From the NCBI GenBank assembly GCA_004123355.1, contig SCHM01000001.1:11418193-11482192 (forward strand): DNA of 64,000 nucleotides, read 5' to 3'. This document shows, in pieces, positions 36,007 through 47,829 of the stretch (position 1 is its first letter; each line of letters begins with the position of its first letter). The DNA comes from Amphirosellinia nigrospora (lineage: Eukaryota > Ascomycota > Sordariomycetes > Xylariales > Xylariaceae). The translations under genes were made by a program, and so were the position numbers. Under the pieces are notes generated by a model. That model did not search any database. It was given only the letters and a program-made list of their open reading frames with translations, and was not told the DNA's origin.

Positions 36007-38463
36007 ATGTCTTCCAAAAAGGCCAAGTCAAAGCCCGAAGGCGCAACCGCAACCCGCGAACTCGAGCTTCGTCCGGCACCCACTTTCCTAGAACAGCGTC
36101 TGTCGCTATTCGACAAGTTGTGGGCCGAGCAGCAACAGGCCGTAGCCCAGAAACCGCGCGAGCAGATCAACATCACCCTGCCCGATGGAAAAGTCCACGT
36201 CGGCACCTCTTGGGAGACGACCCCCTTCGAGATCGTACGCGGTATCAGCAAGAGCTTGGCCGAGCGCACCGTGGTCGCCAAGGTCAACGATGAGCTCTGG
36301 GACTTGACGCGCCCCTTTGAGACCAATTCAACCCTCGCATTCCTCGACTTCACCACCGAGGAAGGTAAGAAAGTCTTCTGGCATTCAAGCGCACATATGT
36401 TAGGAGAGGCCGCCGAGCGGAGGTTTGGCGCACACCTAGCCGTGGGCCCACCGACCACAAATGGTAAGTCAGCTGTCCGCCGACGGACAGGCATGGCGCA
36501 ATTCAAATAACCGTATCTCAGGCTTCTACTACGAGATGGCGCTACCCGAGAATCGCGCTGTCAGTTCCGCCGACGACATTGGTCCCTTGACCACCTTGGC
36601 CACTTCCATTGCCGGCGAGAAGCAGCCCTTCCAGAGGTTGACGGTCACTAAGCAACAACTCCTAGAGATGTTCCAGTCCAATAAATACAAGCAGCACATT
36701 ATTGGTGACAAGATCCCCGATGGCACTTCTACCACCGTCTATCGATGTGGCCCTCTAATCGATCTTTGCCGGGCCCTCATGTCACAGATACAGGCAAGGT
36801 CAAGGCCTTTGCCATCCTCAAGCTCTCGGCCTCCTATTTCCTCGGCGATCCTGCGAACGATTCCCTTCAGCGTGTTTACGGAATATCATTCCCCGACAAG
36901 AAGCAGCTTGCCGAGCACCTCAAGTTTCTCGAAGAAGCTGCCAAGAGAGACCATCGAAGAATCGGAAAAGACCAAGAGCTTTTCATGTTCCACGACCTCT
37001 CACCAGGTTCTTGCTTCTTTCTTCCGCATGGCAGCATAATATACAATAGTCTGCAGAGCTTCATACGCAAAGAGTATTGGAAACGTGGATACCAAGAAGT
37101 TCACAGCCCCAACATGTTCAACTCCTCTCTATGGAAGAAATCTGGGCACTGGGAACGTAAGTCATGTAAGAATGCGTACGTGAATGGGCAACTAACTTCC
37201 ACTTTCACTAGATTACCACGAGGACATGTTCACCTTCGAGGTTGAGAAGGATATTTGGGCTTTAAAGCCAATGAATTGCCCCGGTCACTGTCTTATATTC
37301 GGATCTCGCGCTCGTGGCTACAAAGAACTACCTATTCGCATGGCTGAGTTTGGTGGTAAGGGCAGCCCCTTATCTTTGTCTCCAGATTGCTATTGCAGTA
37401 AACAGCGACTAACCGCCGTCCATGGTAGTTCTACACAGGAACGAGGCGTCTGGTGCTTTAGGTGGGTTGACACGTGTGCGACGTTTTGTGCAAGATGATT
37501 CGCACATTTTCTGCACAGAAGATCAAGTAATTATTCCATTCCAAAGACACAAGTGATAGCATAGTATGATCTAACCTGGAAAATAGGTCGGTGATGAAGT
37601 TTCGGGTGTGTTCGATTTCCTTCGCAGTGTGTATGGTAAACTAGACTTCTCCTTCAAGCTGAAGCTATCCACGCGCCCGGAGAAATTCCTCGGAAGATAG
37701 AAACATGGGACAAGGCAGAGAAAACATTGTCGACCGCTTTAGACAAGTTCTCTCAAAATACAGTGCCTTGGGAGTTAAACCCAGGCGACGGAGCATTCTA
37801 CGGGCCCAAGGTAGATATCACGATTACGGACGCGTTAGGCCGCGACTTCCAGGTTTGCCACCCATTCTCTACCTCTATGTCCGTCATACTGATATAAATG
37901 CCTCCCAGTGTGCGACCATTCAGTTAGACTTCCAACTACCAGAGCGGTTTGACTTGTCATATCAGACCGCCGATGATGCATCTGCGCCGTCCACTACGGA
38001 GGCGGAAGGTGGCCTGAAGCAAGGTCATGTCCGCCCCGTCATCATTCATCGAGCTATCTATGGCAGTTTTGAACGATTCATAGGCATTCTTACGGAGCAT
38101 TTTGCTGGTAAATGGCCTTTCTGGATAAGTCCCCGTCAGGTGATGGTTATTCCCGTCATGACAAGCGCGTACGACTATGTCAAAGAAGTTCAAACTCTCC
38201 TCCGCACCAACGAATTCCATGCCGATGTGGATCTCAGTTCCAACACTTTAAACAAGAAGATTAGGAGCGCCCAGCTGTTACAGTATAACTTTATCTTGGT
38301 CCTAGGCGCGAAAGAGTTGGAGGATCGCACCGTGACCATCAGGAGCAGAGATTCTGCTGAGAAGACACAGAGTGCTGAACAAGTTGTCTTGCCGTTAGAC
38401 GAGGCCATCGTCAGATTCAAGGCTCTAAGAGAATCACAGAGTCTAGAGAATAAGCTTGAGTAA
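36007..38463 (+). CDS. THS1: Threonyl-tRNA synthetase, cytosolic
   Basis: Class II aminoacyl-tRNA synthetase charging tRNA-Thr. The ATG sits in an optimal context (GCCGCCACCATG). Domains: N-terminal extension; TGS ([12 protein letters not shown]); editing domain beginning [14 protein letters not shown]; catalytic core with [21 protein letters not shown] (zinc Cys), motif 2 [16 protein letters not shown] (zinc His), FYGPKVDI and motif 3 around [12 protein letters not shown]-terminal anticodon domain from QVMVIPV. Five introns: 36464-36521, 37157-37211, 37356-37428, 37527-37586 and 37853-37908, all GT..AG with matching phase. Two frame breaks, near 36770 (CR|GPHV, a G run) and near 37694 (FLG|KIETW-type, an A run), each look like one lost base. 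With these the exons total 2157 nt, about 718 residues, normal for a fungal cytosolic enzyme. Absence of a presequence argues against a purely mitochondrial form. Confidence 0.96.
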
Positions 38464-41409
38464 ATTATCCAGTGTTGGGAAAGCAAACGTTGCATTTAGC
38501 TTTGCTTTATGCGCATAAGATGCTCTTTGTAACGCTGATGTAGCAATGGTGCCAGACTAGATACCATAGAGCAGACAATACAAGATGTCAAAATCCAAAA
38601 ATTCGTTCAGCATATCTTACGCAGCCACTACAGTTTGTAAGGTTGAATTCTTGAGCTCCTTGAAACGACTGTTCTTTCTAGCTGAGAATTTACCCCACTC
38701 CGTTGTTATTTACCTCAGCATAGTAATAATCATCTCCTATGTTACCGAGTGCAATTTGTCGCATATAGTGGGTTTTGTAAGTGTATCGTAGAATGATAGA
38801 AAGTAGTAAGGTAGGGGCGTATCAGACGTTAGTGATCAGATAGTGAAGTAGTACAAATGGGAAGCGAGTCTTTCTCGGTGGTTTTTTTTTATTCTTCCCC
38901 GTTAAGCCGCTCTACAAGGAATTAAGTAATTATTATAATGATCAACATGATAATATCTTGACTGTGTTGATTTTAAAGCTGGGACTCATTCTCTTGTCTG
39001 GTTATGATTTCTTCTTCTATGTTACTCTACCATGACCAGAAAAAAGATTTCCTTTTTTTTTTCAGGCTTTTGAGCGAATTACGGCACAGCTAGCTTACCG
39101 AAGGCAGAGACCCTATATACGGGCTGGGTTGGAATGGCTTGGTCAGGTAATGTAACTGCCTGGCGGCGAGGTTTGTCTGGATTTGTCGCCCAGTAGACAT
39201 GCCATGAAGGGTGGCGGAGCGCATTCAGAGAAGCGGGTGTAGTAGCAGTTTGGGTAACATTGTAAAGCTGCACGTAGAATGTAGTAGCTATGAGTGAGTT
39301 AGGTTGCGTGATGAAGGTAGGCAGGGCACGGTAGACCGAGATCTTGACTCTAGGCGAGCACTACATCAGATAGTATATGCCTACCTACCCAGGCATCCAT
39401 CTACCGGCATGTAGGCAACTGCTATATATCTTCACGCGTAGGTACTGTATGTATGTACATCCGCTATATAGGCAGAAGCATGAAATATTTCCCCTAGACC
39501 GCCCCTTTGGTGTTAGTACGGTATCTTCAAAGTTTATGGGGTTGCTGTGCATTGCAGCAACCACTATTGATCGATGTAGGTCGACGTAATCCCAACGGCT
39601 TCTTCCACTTGGCCCGGTCTGGGCTGGTCGGGTTCCATTGGGCGCTTCAAAGTGAGAGAAATACCAGGGACGGTCTTGTCGTTGAGATAGTAACTACATA
39701 CCAATACACTCCCGGTCTTACATAATGAGCACTGTAAGCAAGTATACACTGGTCACGTCTTGATAGGTAGGCAGCAGACAAGGCCACGATGCTTGTTTCC
39801 GGGTAGCATGGTAGCTACATACCTACCGTTAAGTCCGGGACGAGATAAGCCGGAAGGGGCGTAGAGTTGAAGAGGATGCCCGGCATGTAACGTATCTTCT
39901 ATACAAGGCTGTATACCTCCTCCATCACTCTGTGTGTGTGTGTGTGTACATATGGCGCGTACGCGTATGTGCGGTGATGGAGAGTGAATAGGGTTGGTAG
40001 GGTATGTGAGGTGAGGCGGGCCGATGCAGTTCCTCCTTCTGTAGCCATATAAACCCCTGTCCAGGCACTTTCTTGTGTAACACATACCCGTAAACGACCT
40101 TACTCAGATACCTGTCAAAAAGCCTCACCTTTCGACTCTGTAACTGAGCATAGCAAAAAGAGATACGGGCGGCAGAAAGGGGCGATCAACATCACACGGC
40201 AAAGACACGACAAAGAGAGTGACGCCAAGATCTAGCGGAGGAAAGGAGAGCGAGTGAGGTCGGGTCAGCAGTCGGACCGCCAGAAATCGATAATTCAGTT
40301 GGGGTTCGCATGTTGGAGGAGCGGAGAAGGGATGGTCCCAGTTATTCGGGAGTTGTCACCTTGTTTTGTGGTTGGTTACCTTTGTCTCTTGGGGGGTTCT
40401 GTGTTTTCCGCCTTTTCGCCTTGCAACAAGTGATGTGAGCGGGAGATCCTTCCGGTCCTGGGATACTTAGGGCGCCGAAAGGGGGGTTCAATCTCACATG
40501 CCTGCATCATCATTTGCCTGCAGATTCTGCAGCTATGTAGGAGAACCCGGTTGCGCTTAGTTTGATCAGTTGTGATCGGATCCGGGGATACTAGGATTGG
40601 CGGCATGAAGGGTCCTTTGCTGTACCTATGTTTATGTATGCGACCTACCTACTGATTAGCTGCGTGGGGCCTTGTAAGTCCTGGGTAAGTACCTATAGTG
40701 TTTGTAGGTTCGCGGTATGTCTTGGTAGACTGCATCTTAAAAAAAGGCGATGCCGAATATGATAGCTTTGGGCTCAGGTGGATCATACATCTGACTCGTC
40801 GATACTCTCGTACCTAGAGTTGATCGATATATGATTCTTCAGCTGTAAACACCTAGCTTTAGGTACCTAGAACTGAAGAATTGACAAAGAGTTTACGGTG
40901 AGGGGTAGCCTAAAACACTGTCCGGCGTAATTTCTTACGATGCCACTTATAAGACATTCAGGAGACTAGTGGTAGAAGAAAACGAATGCGGGGATTCTCT
41001 CTCTCTTCCTTTGTGTTTGCACCTCACCTGAAACCATAGGAGGAGGCAAGAAGCCGCATCCGGCAAACAAATCCCAAGTTCTTTGTTGGTATGTCGTCTT
41101 GCCTGGTATGTTGATGCAGCTAGCTGGAACGTGCTGTTCAGGTTATGCATCCAGAGCGTTTAGTCGTGCTCGAAAAGTGCAGTTATATGTTGAGTTTCCG
41201 GACTTCGATTAGAAGGCCGACAACCCAGTCTTGATACCGAAGTGTAATATGCGGGGGACGCCGGTTGCACCATCAAGGGTCCTGGATTAAGTCGAGCGCC
41301 TCGATATACATTTTTACAGCCTCCTACGAAGACCGCAAGAACGACGGTGTTAATACAAACTCTCTGGAAAATCTAATTGGTTGTGAATCTTCACACACAA
41401 GACCTCGAA
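38464..41409. other. Intergenic between ThrRS and HAD genes
   Basis: About 2.9 kb with no recognisable gene. It holds a TG dinucleotide run at 39931-39947 and a palindromic element AGGTACCT at about 40861-40868. Several short open frames are chance-like. Confidence 0.5.
39931..39947. repeat. (TG)n microsatellite
   Basis: About eight TG units in intergenic DNA. Confidence 0.85.
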
Positions 41410-42687
41410 ATGTCGTCAGCAGCAGAGATACTCAAGGACGTCAAGGCGCTAACCTTTGACGTCTTTGGGGCCGTCGTGGACTGGCGTACATCGATCAACG
41501 CTGAGCTTATTGAGACAGCTCGAAACAAGGTTGCATCGCCAGCCTTCGCCGGACTCTCCGAGCCGCTTCGGTCACGTTTCCAGGGAATCTCGGACGCTGA
41601 CTGGGGCACCTTTGCGCAACAGTGGAGAACTGCGTATGGTGAATTCACCTGGACTTTCATTCCCGGGGAATTTGAGTGGAAAGATAGTGCGTATTTCTTG
41701 GAACCTATTTTCTCCTTGATTTGGCGTCTTCCTGACTCCGAGTGTTGCAGTCGACGAGGAATTTTACGACAGCCTGAAGGAGTTGCTCCGGGAGTGGGAC
41801 GTGGAAGGAGTGTACGTAGAGGAGGAGATACGTTCGCTCAGTCTCGCCTGGCACCGCCTAAAGCCGTGGAGTGACTCGGCCCAGGGAATCCAGATGCTCG
41901 GGACGCGATATATTACATCGACGCTCTCGAATGGGAGTCGGTCCCTGCTGGAGGATCTCAACAAGCTCGGGTCTCTTGGGTTTCAACATATCATATCGAC
42001 TGGAGACTTTGAGGTCTACAAGGTAAGCTCTCGTTACAGATATGCATGACCACCCACCAAAGCCTTTCATGCGCCAAGAGTAGATATTCTTGCGAGCAAT
42101 AAGTAATGTGGCTGACTTGCCTTGCTGTGGGTAGCCGCATCCGAGTGCATATTTAGACGCGGCTAAAACCCTCAACTGCCAGCCCAATGAGGTAGCCATG
42201 GTTGCTGCGCATCTGGGAGACCTTCGCGCAGCACGCCATTTTGGGATGCGGACAATTTACGTCGAGAGAACTCAGGAGAAGACATGGACGGAGTAAGTAA
42301 AGCTTGGTTTCTTGCTAGGCCTTCTCGCCCCTGGCACACGAGGCGCGAGTTTGTTTGCCTGGCAGACGGTTGGGGTACATATGAAAAGTAGATGTCATCA
42401 TCGTCTTCTAACCATATGCTCACAGTCGCGAGATTTATTGGGATGATGCACGAGAATGGGTTGACTTGGTAAGTTGTTCTCGATATTTCTTACACTATCG
42501 CAGTTGCTGTTACCTAGGGGCGAACATTGGCCGGCCGTGCTTCGGTCTTATATTTATCGTGTTCCTGCAACCGTTTTTGCATTTCATGACCGAAGACTAA
42601 TCATCGTCGTATAAGCGGATTCCTCAAGGAGAGGGGGGGCTTGTCGAGTTGGCACGACAGCTGGGTATATCTTCAACAGAGGCGTGA
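41410..42687 (+). CDS. Type II HAD-superfamily hydrolase, L-2-haloacid dehalogenase-like
   Basis: Cytosolic HAD hydrolase of the haloacid dehalogenase type II group; fungal members mostly have unknown substrates. The start at 41410 (MSSAAEILKDV) is the first ATG of the frame. Five exons: introns 41687-41750, 42023-42134, 42293-42425 and 42469-42615 give an unbroken 273-residue product. Motif I is LTFDVFGAVVDW with nucleophile Asp17. Motif II is STLSNGS. The motif III lysine lies in YKPHPSAYL. Motif IV is AAHLGDLRAAR. The residue four places after the nucleophile is Ala21, where this family normally has Thr (DxYGT or DVFGT); in bacterial L-DEX that Thr is part of the active site. The gene ends RQLGISSTEA. 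The last two introns are longer than others in the window, and the last acceptor (ATAAG) was chosen because it restores the family-like LARQLG end. Confidence 0.9.
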
Positions 42688-44871
42688 ACTATCGGAGGTT
42701 TTTCTGCACCGGTGCCTATTGTTCTTGCATTGAAACGTCAAACAGACATGGTAACACGACCTAATAAAATAGAATGCAAAATAAAAAGGGATACGTATCT
42801 CAAAAACATACTGCCCAGCATCCAGTGGCTGGGGGTGATGCTCGACGATATGGTAGGCTTGAAGGCGAGGCAATGCAAGTAGAAACTTGATTGTATGCGC
42901 GGCTAAACCTGCTCGTCTAAAAGGATTCGGCAGCCGGTGGGGGGATTTCGAGGAATCCGGCCATTATATAAAATCCTCGGCAGGCGGAGGTTGTATGGTG
43001 GCGGATGCATGTTGACCATTTAACTGCTCGGCTTTCTCTACTCGATACTTACTTCATCAGGCCACTAGCCCAAATAGCCCCTACAAAATTGGTTTGTGAC
43101 CATGACACTGACCGCATCTTGTCGCTAAAGTCGGCATCTTATCAATGACTCCGAATGAACGGCAAAGGCGCAACTCGACCTTGATAGCGCATGTTAAAAT
43201 GTAAAATGTACCTAGAGAGAAGCACAAGGCCCCCACCGCCGTGTATCGCACAGCAGATTAAGCGCCACCGTTGCAACATGTGTAGCATACTCAGCAACTA
43301 CATTCCCGCATGGCCTAACATTGGTATACGTATTCGCTTATAAACTATTGCTCGTAGGGAAGGCCTGTGTCAAAGCTTCTTGCCGAGTCAGCCGCAAAAA
43401 AAAAACAGGCGAGAGCCGAGAAGGGTATGACAACTCCGAGCAAGCATAAGCTAGCATTCCCAAGTTGGAAATGGGGGTGTAGTTGGATTTGTTCGAGACT
43501 TGTCGGTGCGATTTAACGCAGGCTATCCTTCAGCCCGTTTCAGTTGAGCCTGGAGGCTTCGCTAAAGCAGAATGGCTTTGCGCTTGAGGCAAGGCGAGAC
43601 CCTGCTCTAAGCCGCGGAATGTACAAGTAGCCAGCATACTATATGGTCCAGGCCTAGGGAAAAGCTTGATCCGATTTGCAGCTATATCAAGCTGCTTACA
43701 ATTGGTCGTGATATTCACCTAAGAGCGGGTAAACTCGTAGTGTATAGCTTTCTCTCCATTATCCCGAAACAAGTCTCATGGCCAGCCCTATCACCTGCTA
43801 CGGCGTGCTCCCGGGTCTAGGCTAACCAGGGATTGTCATTCATGAAAGTGCAGTGAGTGTCAGAGAGAGACGGGATGGAAGCGACTGAATCTAGTGCTGA
43901 GAGCATCTCGGTGGTGCCGGTCGGTGAGTATTGTGGGCGTCTGGGCTGATTAGTGTATAGGTAAGTAATAGTGATCGATGATCTACGCCTATGTACACAT
44001 CCGCTCCATCTACAGCATGGAGACAGGCACGGCGCAAGTGATTGCTAGACATACCACCTATGTATGCGCCGCACAGAGAAAAATTAGAATGAAAAAATTC
44101 CGATTTGAAAAGAAAATAGCGTGGGTTATGTATAGGAGGTATGAGGCCATATCATGATTACTATGCAGCGTGAGAGAAAAAAAGTCAGCACAGACCCAAT
44201 ACAGCCCTGCAGTCAATATGGGTGGGCGTGTTACCCAGCACTCTCCCTTTGTTACCGGCTGGGCGTGGGCTCGACTTACCTACCTGCTCCCTGTAGTATA
44301 TAGCCTATAGGTATCTCAGGTTATGGCTCAGGGCAGCCAATGGACTGCTTAGTTTTTAGCCTGAGCGGTACTTAGTATACTGATGCCCACAAATACCCGG
44401 ATTTTAGCGCTTATATCCTAACTAGAACGAAGATGGGAGAGGTTGGTGTAGAGCAATAGTTTAGAATACCTGGGTACCTGTAGCGAGATAAGCTTGTTGG
44501 AATAGGTAGGTGCAACCGTATAAGGCTCTCGGGTTTCTGCTCGGGTCAAAGTGAGCCTGAAAATTCTGTTTATCGACGCTTGATAAGTACAAGTACCTGG
44601 TGGGTAGATGCTCCAGGGCGCAGCGGACCTTTGCTATTGTGCCTATAAGAAGCAGGCATCCAGCAACAGCCGGCCGTGTTACCGAACCTGGTAACCGGTG
44701 TTTCCTCCTTCACTGGTGCCCAAGCACGATGCGTAACCGGAGTTACATGTCATTTTGCATATGTACTATGTAGGAACATATCTGATCGGAAAAGGAGTGG
44801 GAAAGTGACAAAAAGCCAGCCGAGAGCGACAAGTCTGGGGAATAGGTCTCGTCCTTCTGTCCTACAGTCTG

Positions 44872-44887
44872 GTCGTCGTCGTCGTCG
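44872..44887. repeat. (GTC)n triplet repeat
   Basis: About five GTC units in intergenic DNA. Confidence 0.8.
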
Positions 44888-45927
44888 CCACAAGCAAAAA
44901 CTGTAGCTAAATTTATACTTGCAAGCCGTTGGTGTCAAGAACTAACAACCGTTGTTACCAGTGTCTTGTCCTGCCATCTACACTTGTACTGTGCAATGCC
45001 TGCCTGGGAAAGAAAGACGCCAAGAAGCACTGTACACAGAATTCTTGGCATACTCGGTGTCTTCGCTCATTGAAATTCTTCCTTGCCTGCGGCTAACTCT
45101 GCTGTTGGTCTTCGTTGGCTGGGGGTTTCTTTATACCGACCAAGTGGTCACTGTGGTGCTAGGTAAGAAATGAAAATGCCCAGACTAGATACTCTCTTGC
45201 TGACGCTTATTACCATGTCTAGGTTAGGTAAGTAAGTAAGTAGTATATATTCCGTAGGCGTTGTCAGGATTAGTCTGCCGCTTTTTCTGCATGCATATAC
45301 ACATTCACATATACACAAACACCGTAAATCCCCTCGCCTCGAACCAACCCCTATACAAGTTACTTACACACATTTACTTATTATATGAGAAATACAACAG
45401 AGGAAGGGGAAAATTCTTCGCTCATCCTTCGGCTCCTCTACCTCCACCTCCGCCTCCGCCTTGTCGTTCCCTAGCTCCTCCACCCATGACATTCTAGCCA
45501 GGCTGGTTCGGGTTGTGTTGTCCACCACTCCTACTCCTACCCAGCAGCAGCAGCACCGCCATATCCCAGCTTGGTGTACCGGTTCCTCCCCGTCCCAGTT
45601 CTAGTGTACATAGTAGCTCTAGTCCTAGTCACATCGTGGGTCGGCCAAGTTCCAGCTGCTTGTCCCGAACGCTACTACTGTCCTTTGAGCCAACCGACTA
45701 GATCGCTGCAGTAGCCTCGACCGCAACCTCGCCTATTCCACTTCGTTGCAGTAGCACTAACTAGCAGAGTGCAACAAGTCGGCTCACGTCTCTGCCTAAT
45801 ATCTCGCCTGGCCTGTTACTTTTTTCAATCACAACAGCTTCTTCTTCTCATTCTTGCGCCAGAACTTATATCCTAACAAAATAATTTATTTTTCCGCTGA
45901 CCCCGGCCCGGTCACTCTTATCTGTTC

Positions 45928-45957
45928 ATCTATTTATCTATCTATCTATCTATCTAC
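45928..45957. repeat. (TATC)n microsatellite
   Basis: Imperfect tetranucleotide run upstream of RAS-2. Confidence 0.85.
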
Positions 45958-46659
45958 CTAATAAATAGTTCATTTGCCTTCACAACTTTGCCCTCGTTAG
46001 TCCTGGGTACGTCTACCACAAAAGTAAGTAACCCATCTCTCTGTCTCTACTATGTATGCCCAGGTTATAGAGGATATCTACCTTATAATCCGAATCTGGT
46101 ATATCTGTCCGATGTATCTCTACACCACATAGCTATTTTGTATATTCGCCTCGATAAATACCTTACCCACATCATCAGTATTCGTATATTGCTTTTCACA
46201 ACTGCTAAAGCTAAACTCCTTAGGTAGAGGTAGTAATAATACCTAATTATCCTCCTTGTGCTCCAGTGTTCAGCAAGGTGCAGTGCAGTGGCTAGCGAGA
46301 TCGATCTGGTCTGCGTCTAGAGAGCTCTCCAATTTTAGGTGGAAAGGGCAGAGAAAGCTACTTTGCCTACCTGGGTAACTTACCTCCTGCCTAGCGACAG
46401 CAGCTACAGGCATTGCTAGCGCGCAACGGGCTCTGCTACGGGCTCGAGCAACTGACAAGACAACGAGGGAAAGGAGAAGCTCAGGCCTCGCAAAGACCTG
46501 ACCCGCCCAGAAACGCAGCATTCTCCACAGTCCACAAAACAACCTTGGACCTTAGAGCCTTGACCCTCCTCTTCTCCTCCTCATTTCACCACTCAACACT
46601 CAATTGCCTTCGCTCTCTTCCCCCAAACACCCACGCCGTGTCCCGAGACACTCGCTATA

Positions 46660-46757
46660 GTTGCTGCTGCTGCCACGCCGCTATTATTACTGCCGTCGTT
46701 GCTATTGCCGTTGCTGCTGTTGCTATTGCTGCTGTTATTCTTATTCTTATTCTTCTC
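46660..46757. repeat. Imperfect TTG/CTG and TTATTC triplet-rich tract
   Basis: Interrupted CTG/TTG units pass into TTATTC units about 270 bp before the RAS-2 start, most likely within its leader. One strand is almost purely T/G/C. Confidence 0.7.
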
Positions 46758-47025
46758 CGTCGACCACAACACGCTGGTAACTAACGTTATACCTTTTTTT
46801 GAATCGGATCGGATCGACCGAAAAAAACGGCTTACATCATTCTTCCATCCTATTGCCTGGCCTTTGCGAAACTTGAACTCCTCCAGCCCGCCACTTCCTC
46901 TTCTTCCAACCCACCTTTTGAATCACCCTACCGTATAGCTATTACTTAATACTCGTTTGCTTCGCATACCTTTAATCGTCGTTCGGTTCCCCGCCGACTG
47001 CCTTCACAATCCACGATGACGCCGA

Positions 47026-47829
47026 ATGGTGCTATATAGGCTGGTGGTGCTTGGTGACGGTGGCGTGGGCAAGACAGCCCTCACAATTCAATTATGTTTA
47101 CAACACTTTGTGGAAACTGTACGTCTATATTCCCAACATCGGGGGCCCGGCAATGTCTGCCGTGCCTCCCTCACCAAGAGCTTTTTTCTTTCGCCATAGT
47201 AGTAGCGTGCTGACCTCTACTACCAGTATGACCCGACGATCGAGGATTCTTATCGTAAACAGGTCGTGATAGATGGCTCAGCATGCATGCTGGAGGTGCT
47301 GGACACAGCTGGACAGGAAGAATATACAGCATTGAGGGACCAGTGGATTCGCGACGGCGAGGGATTTGTCCTTGTCTACAGCATCTCCTCCCGGTCATCC
47401 TTCACCAGAATCAAGCGATTCCACCACCAAATTCAGCGAGTAAAGGAATCATGTCAGTCATCGCCGACATACGCCGGTTCACCTATAGCCGCTGCCGTCC
47501 CGGCGAGTGCCGTACCCATCATGCTCGTTGGCAACAAAAGCGATCGCGTAACAGAAAGAGAAGTGTCTACACAAGAAGGCCACGCCTTGGCGAGGGAACT
47601 AGGTTGTGAATTTGTGGAAGCATCGGCAAAGAACTGCATCAACGTCGAGAAGGCATTTTATGACGTCGTTAGAATACTGCGCAGGCAACGAGAGGCTGCA
47701 TCGCGGCCGCAGGCGCCACGCACACGCCCTCCCAACGGCGAGACGTTTGCAACACACCGTGAAGCTGAGCCTCGATATAGGAGACCCCGGCCGGGCCGAG
47801 GAGGCAAGGGCACTTGCGTCATTTTATAA
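47026..47829 (+). CDS. ras-2: Ras GTPase, RAS-2 type
   Basis: Membrane-anchored small GTPase controlling hyphal growth and morphology through MAPK/cAMP signalling in filamentous fungi. The start is the second nearby ATG at 47026 ([10 protein letters not shown]). The ATG at 47015 gives a frame closed after seven codons, so it would be a tiny upstream frame overlapping the real start. One intron at 47119-47226 (GTACGT..CAG) splits the protein after FVET, phase 0; the exons total 696 nt, 231 residues, unbroken. G1 is GDGGVGKT, the effector loop [10 protein letters not shown]3 DTAGQEEY, G4 NKSD and G5 ASAK. The region after the G-domain is rich in Pro/Arg ([10 protein letters not shown]) and ends with the CaaX box CVIL. 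Leu at the last position is more typical of geranylgeranylation than farnesylation. An insertion between the switch region and G4 ([15 protein letters not shown]) is typical of the RAS-2 group. Confidence 0.95.

Larger units (their letters stand above)
42688..47025. other. Intergenic upstream of RAS-2
   Basis: About 4.3 kb with no recognised gene. It includes a (GTC)n run at 44872-44887, TATC repeats at 45928-45957 and a long pyrimidine- and triplet-rich stretch at 45.4-46.9 kb, which probably belongs to the RAS-2 promoter and 5' leader. Confidence 0.5.

Noticed and set aside
280-38463. Programmed ribosomal frameshifting as the explanation of the broken frames
   Set aside because: Breaks occur at unrelated sites in many housekeeping genes whose orthologues have no such feature, without a shared slippery site.
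280-38463. Calling the broken genes pseudogenes
   Set aside because: Conservation through all domains, intact catalytic residues and splice sites, and absence of clear nonsense substitutions argue against it, as does the essential nature of threonyl-tRNA synthetase.
45928-45957. Possible CRISPR-like or telomeric repeat arrays among the short tandem repeats
   Set aside because: These are simple microsatellites without spacers; no TTAGGG array is present.
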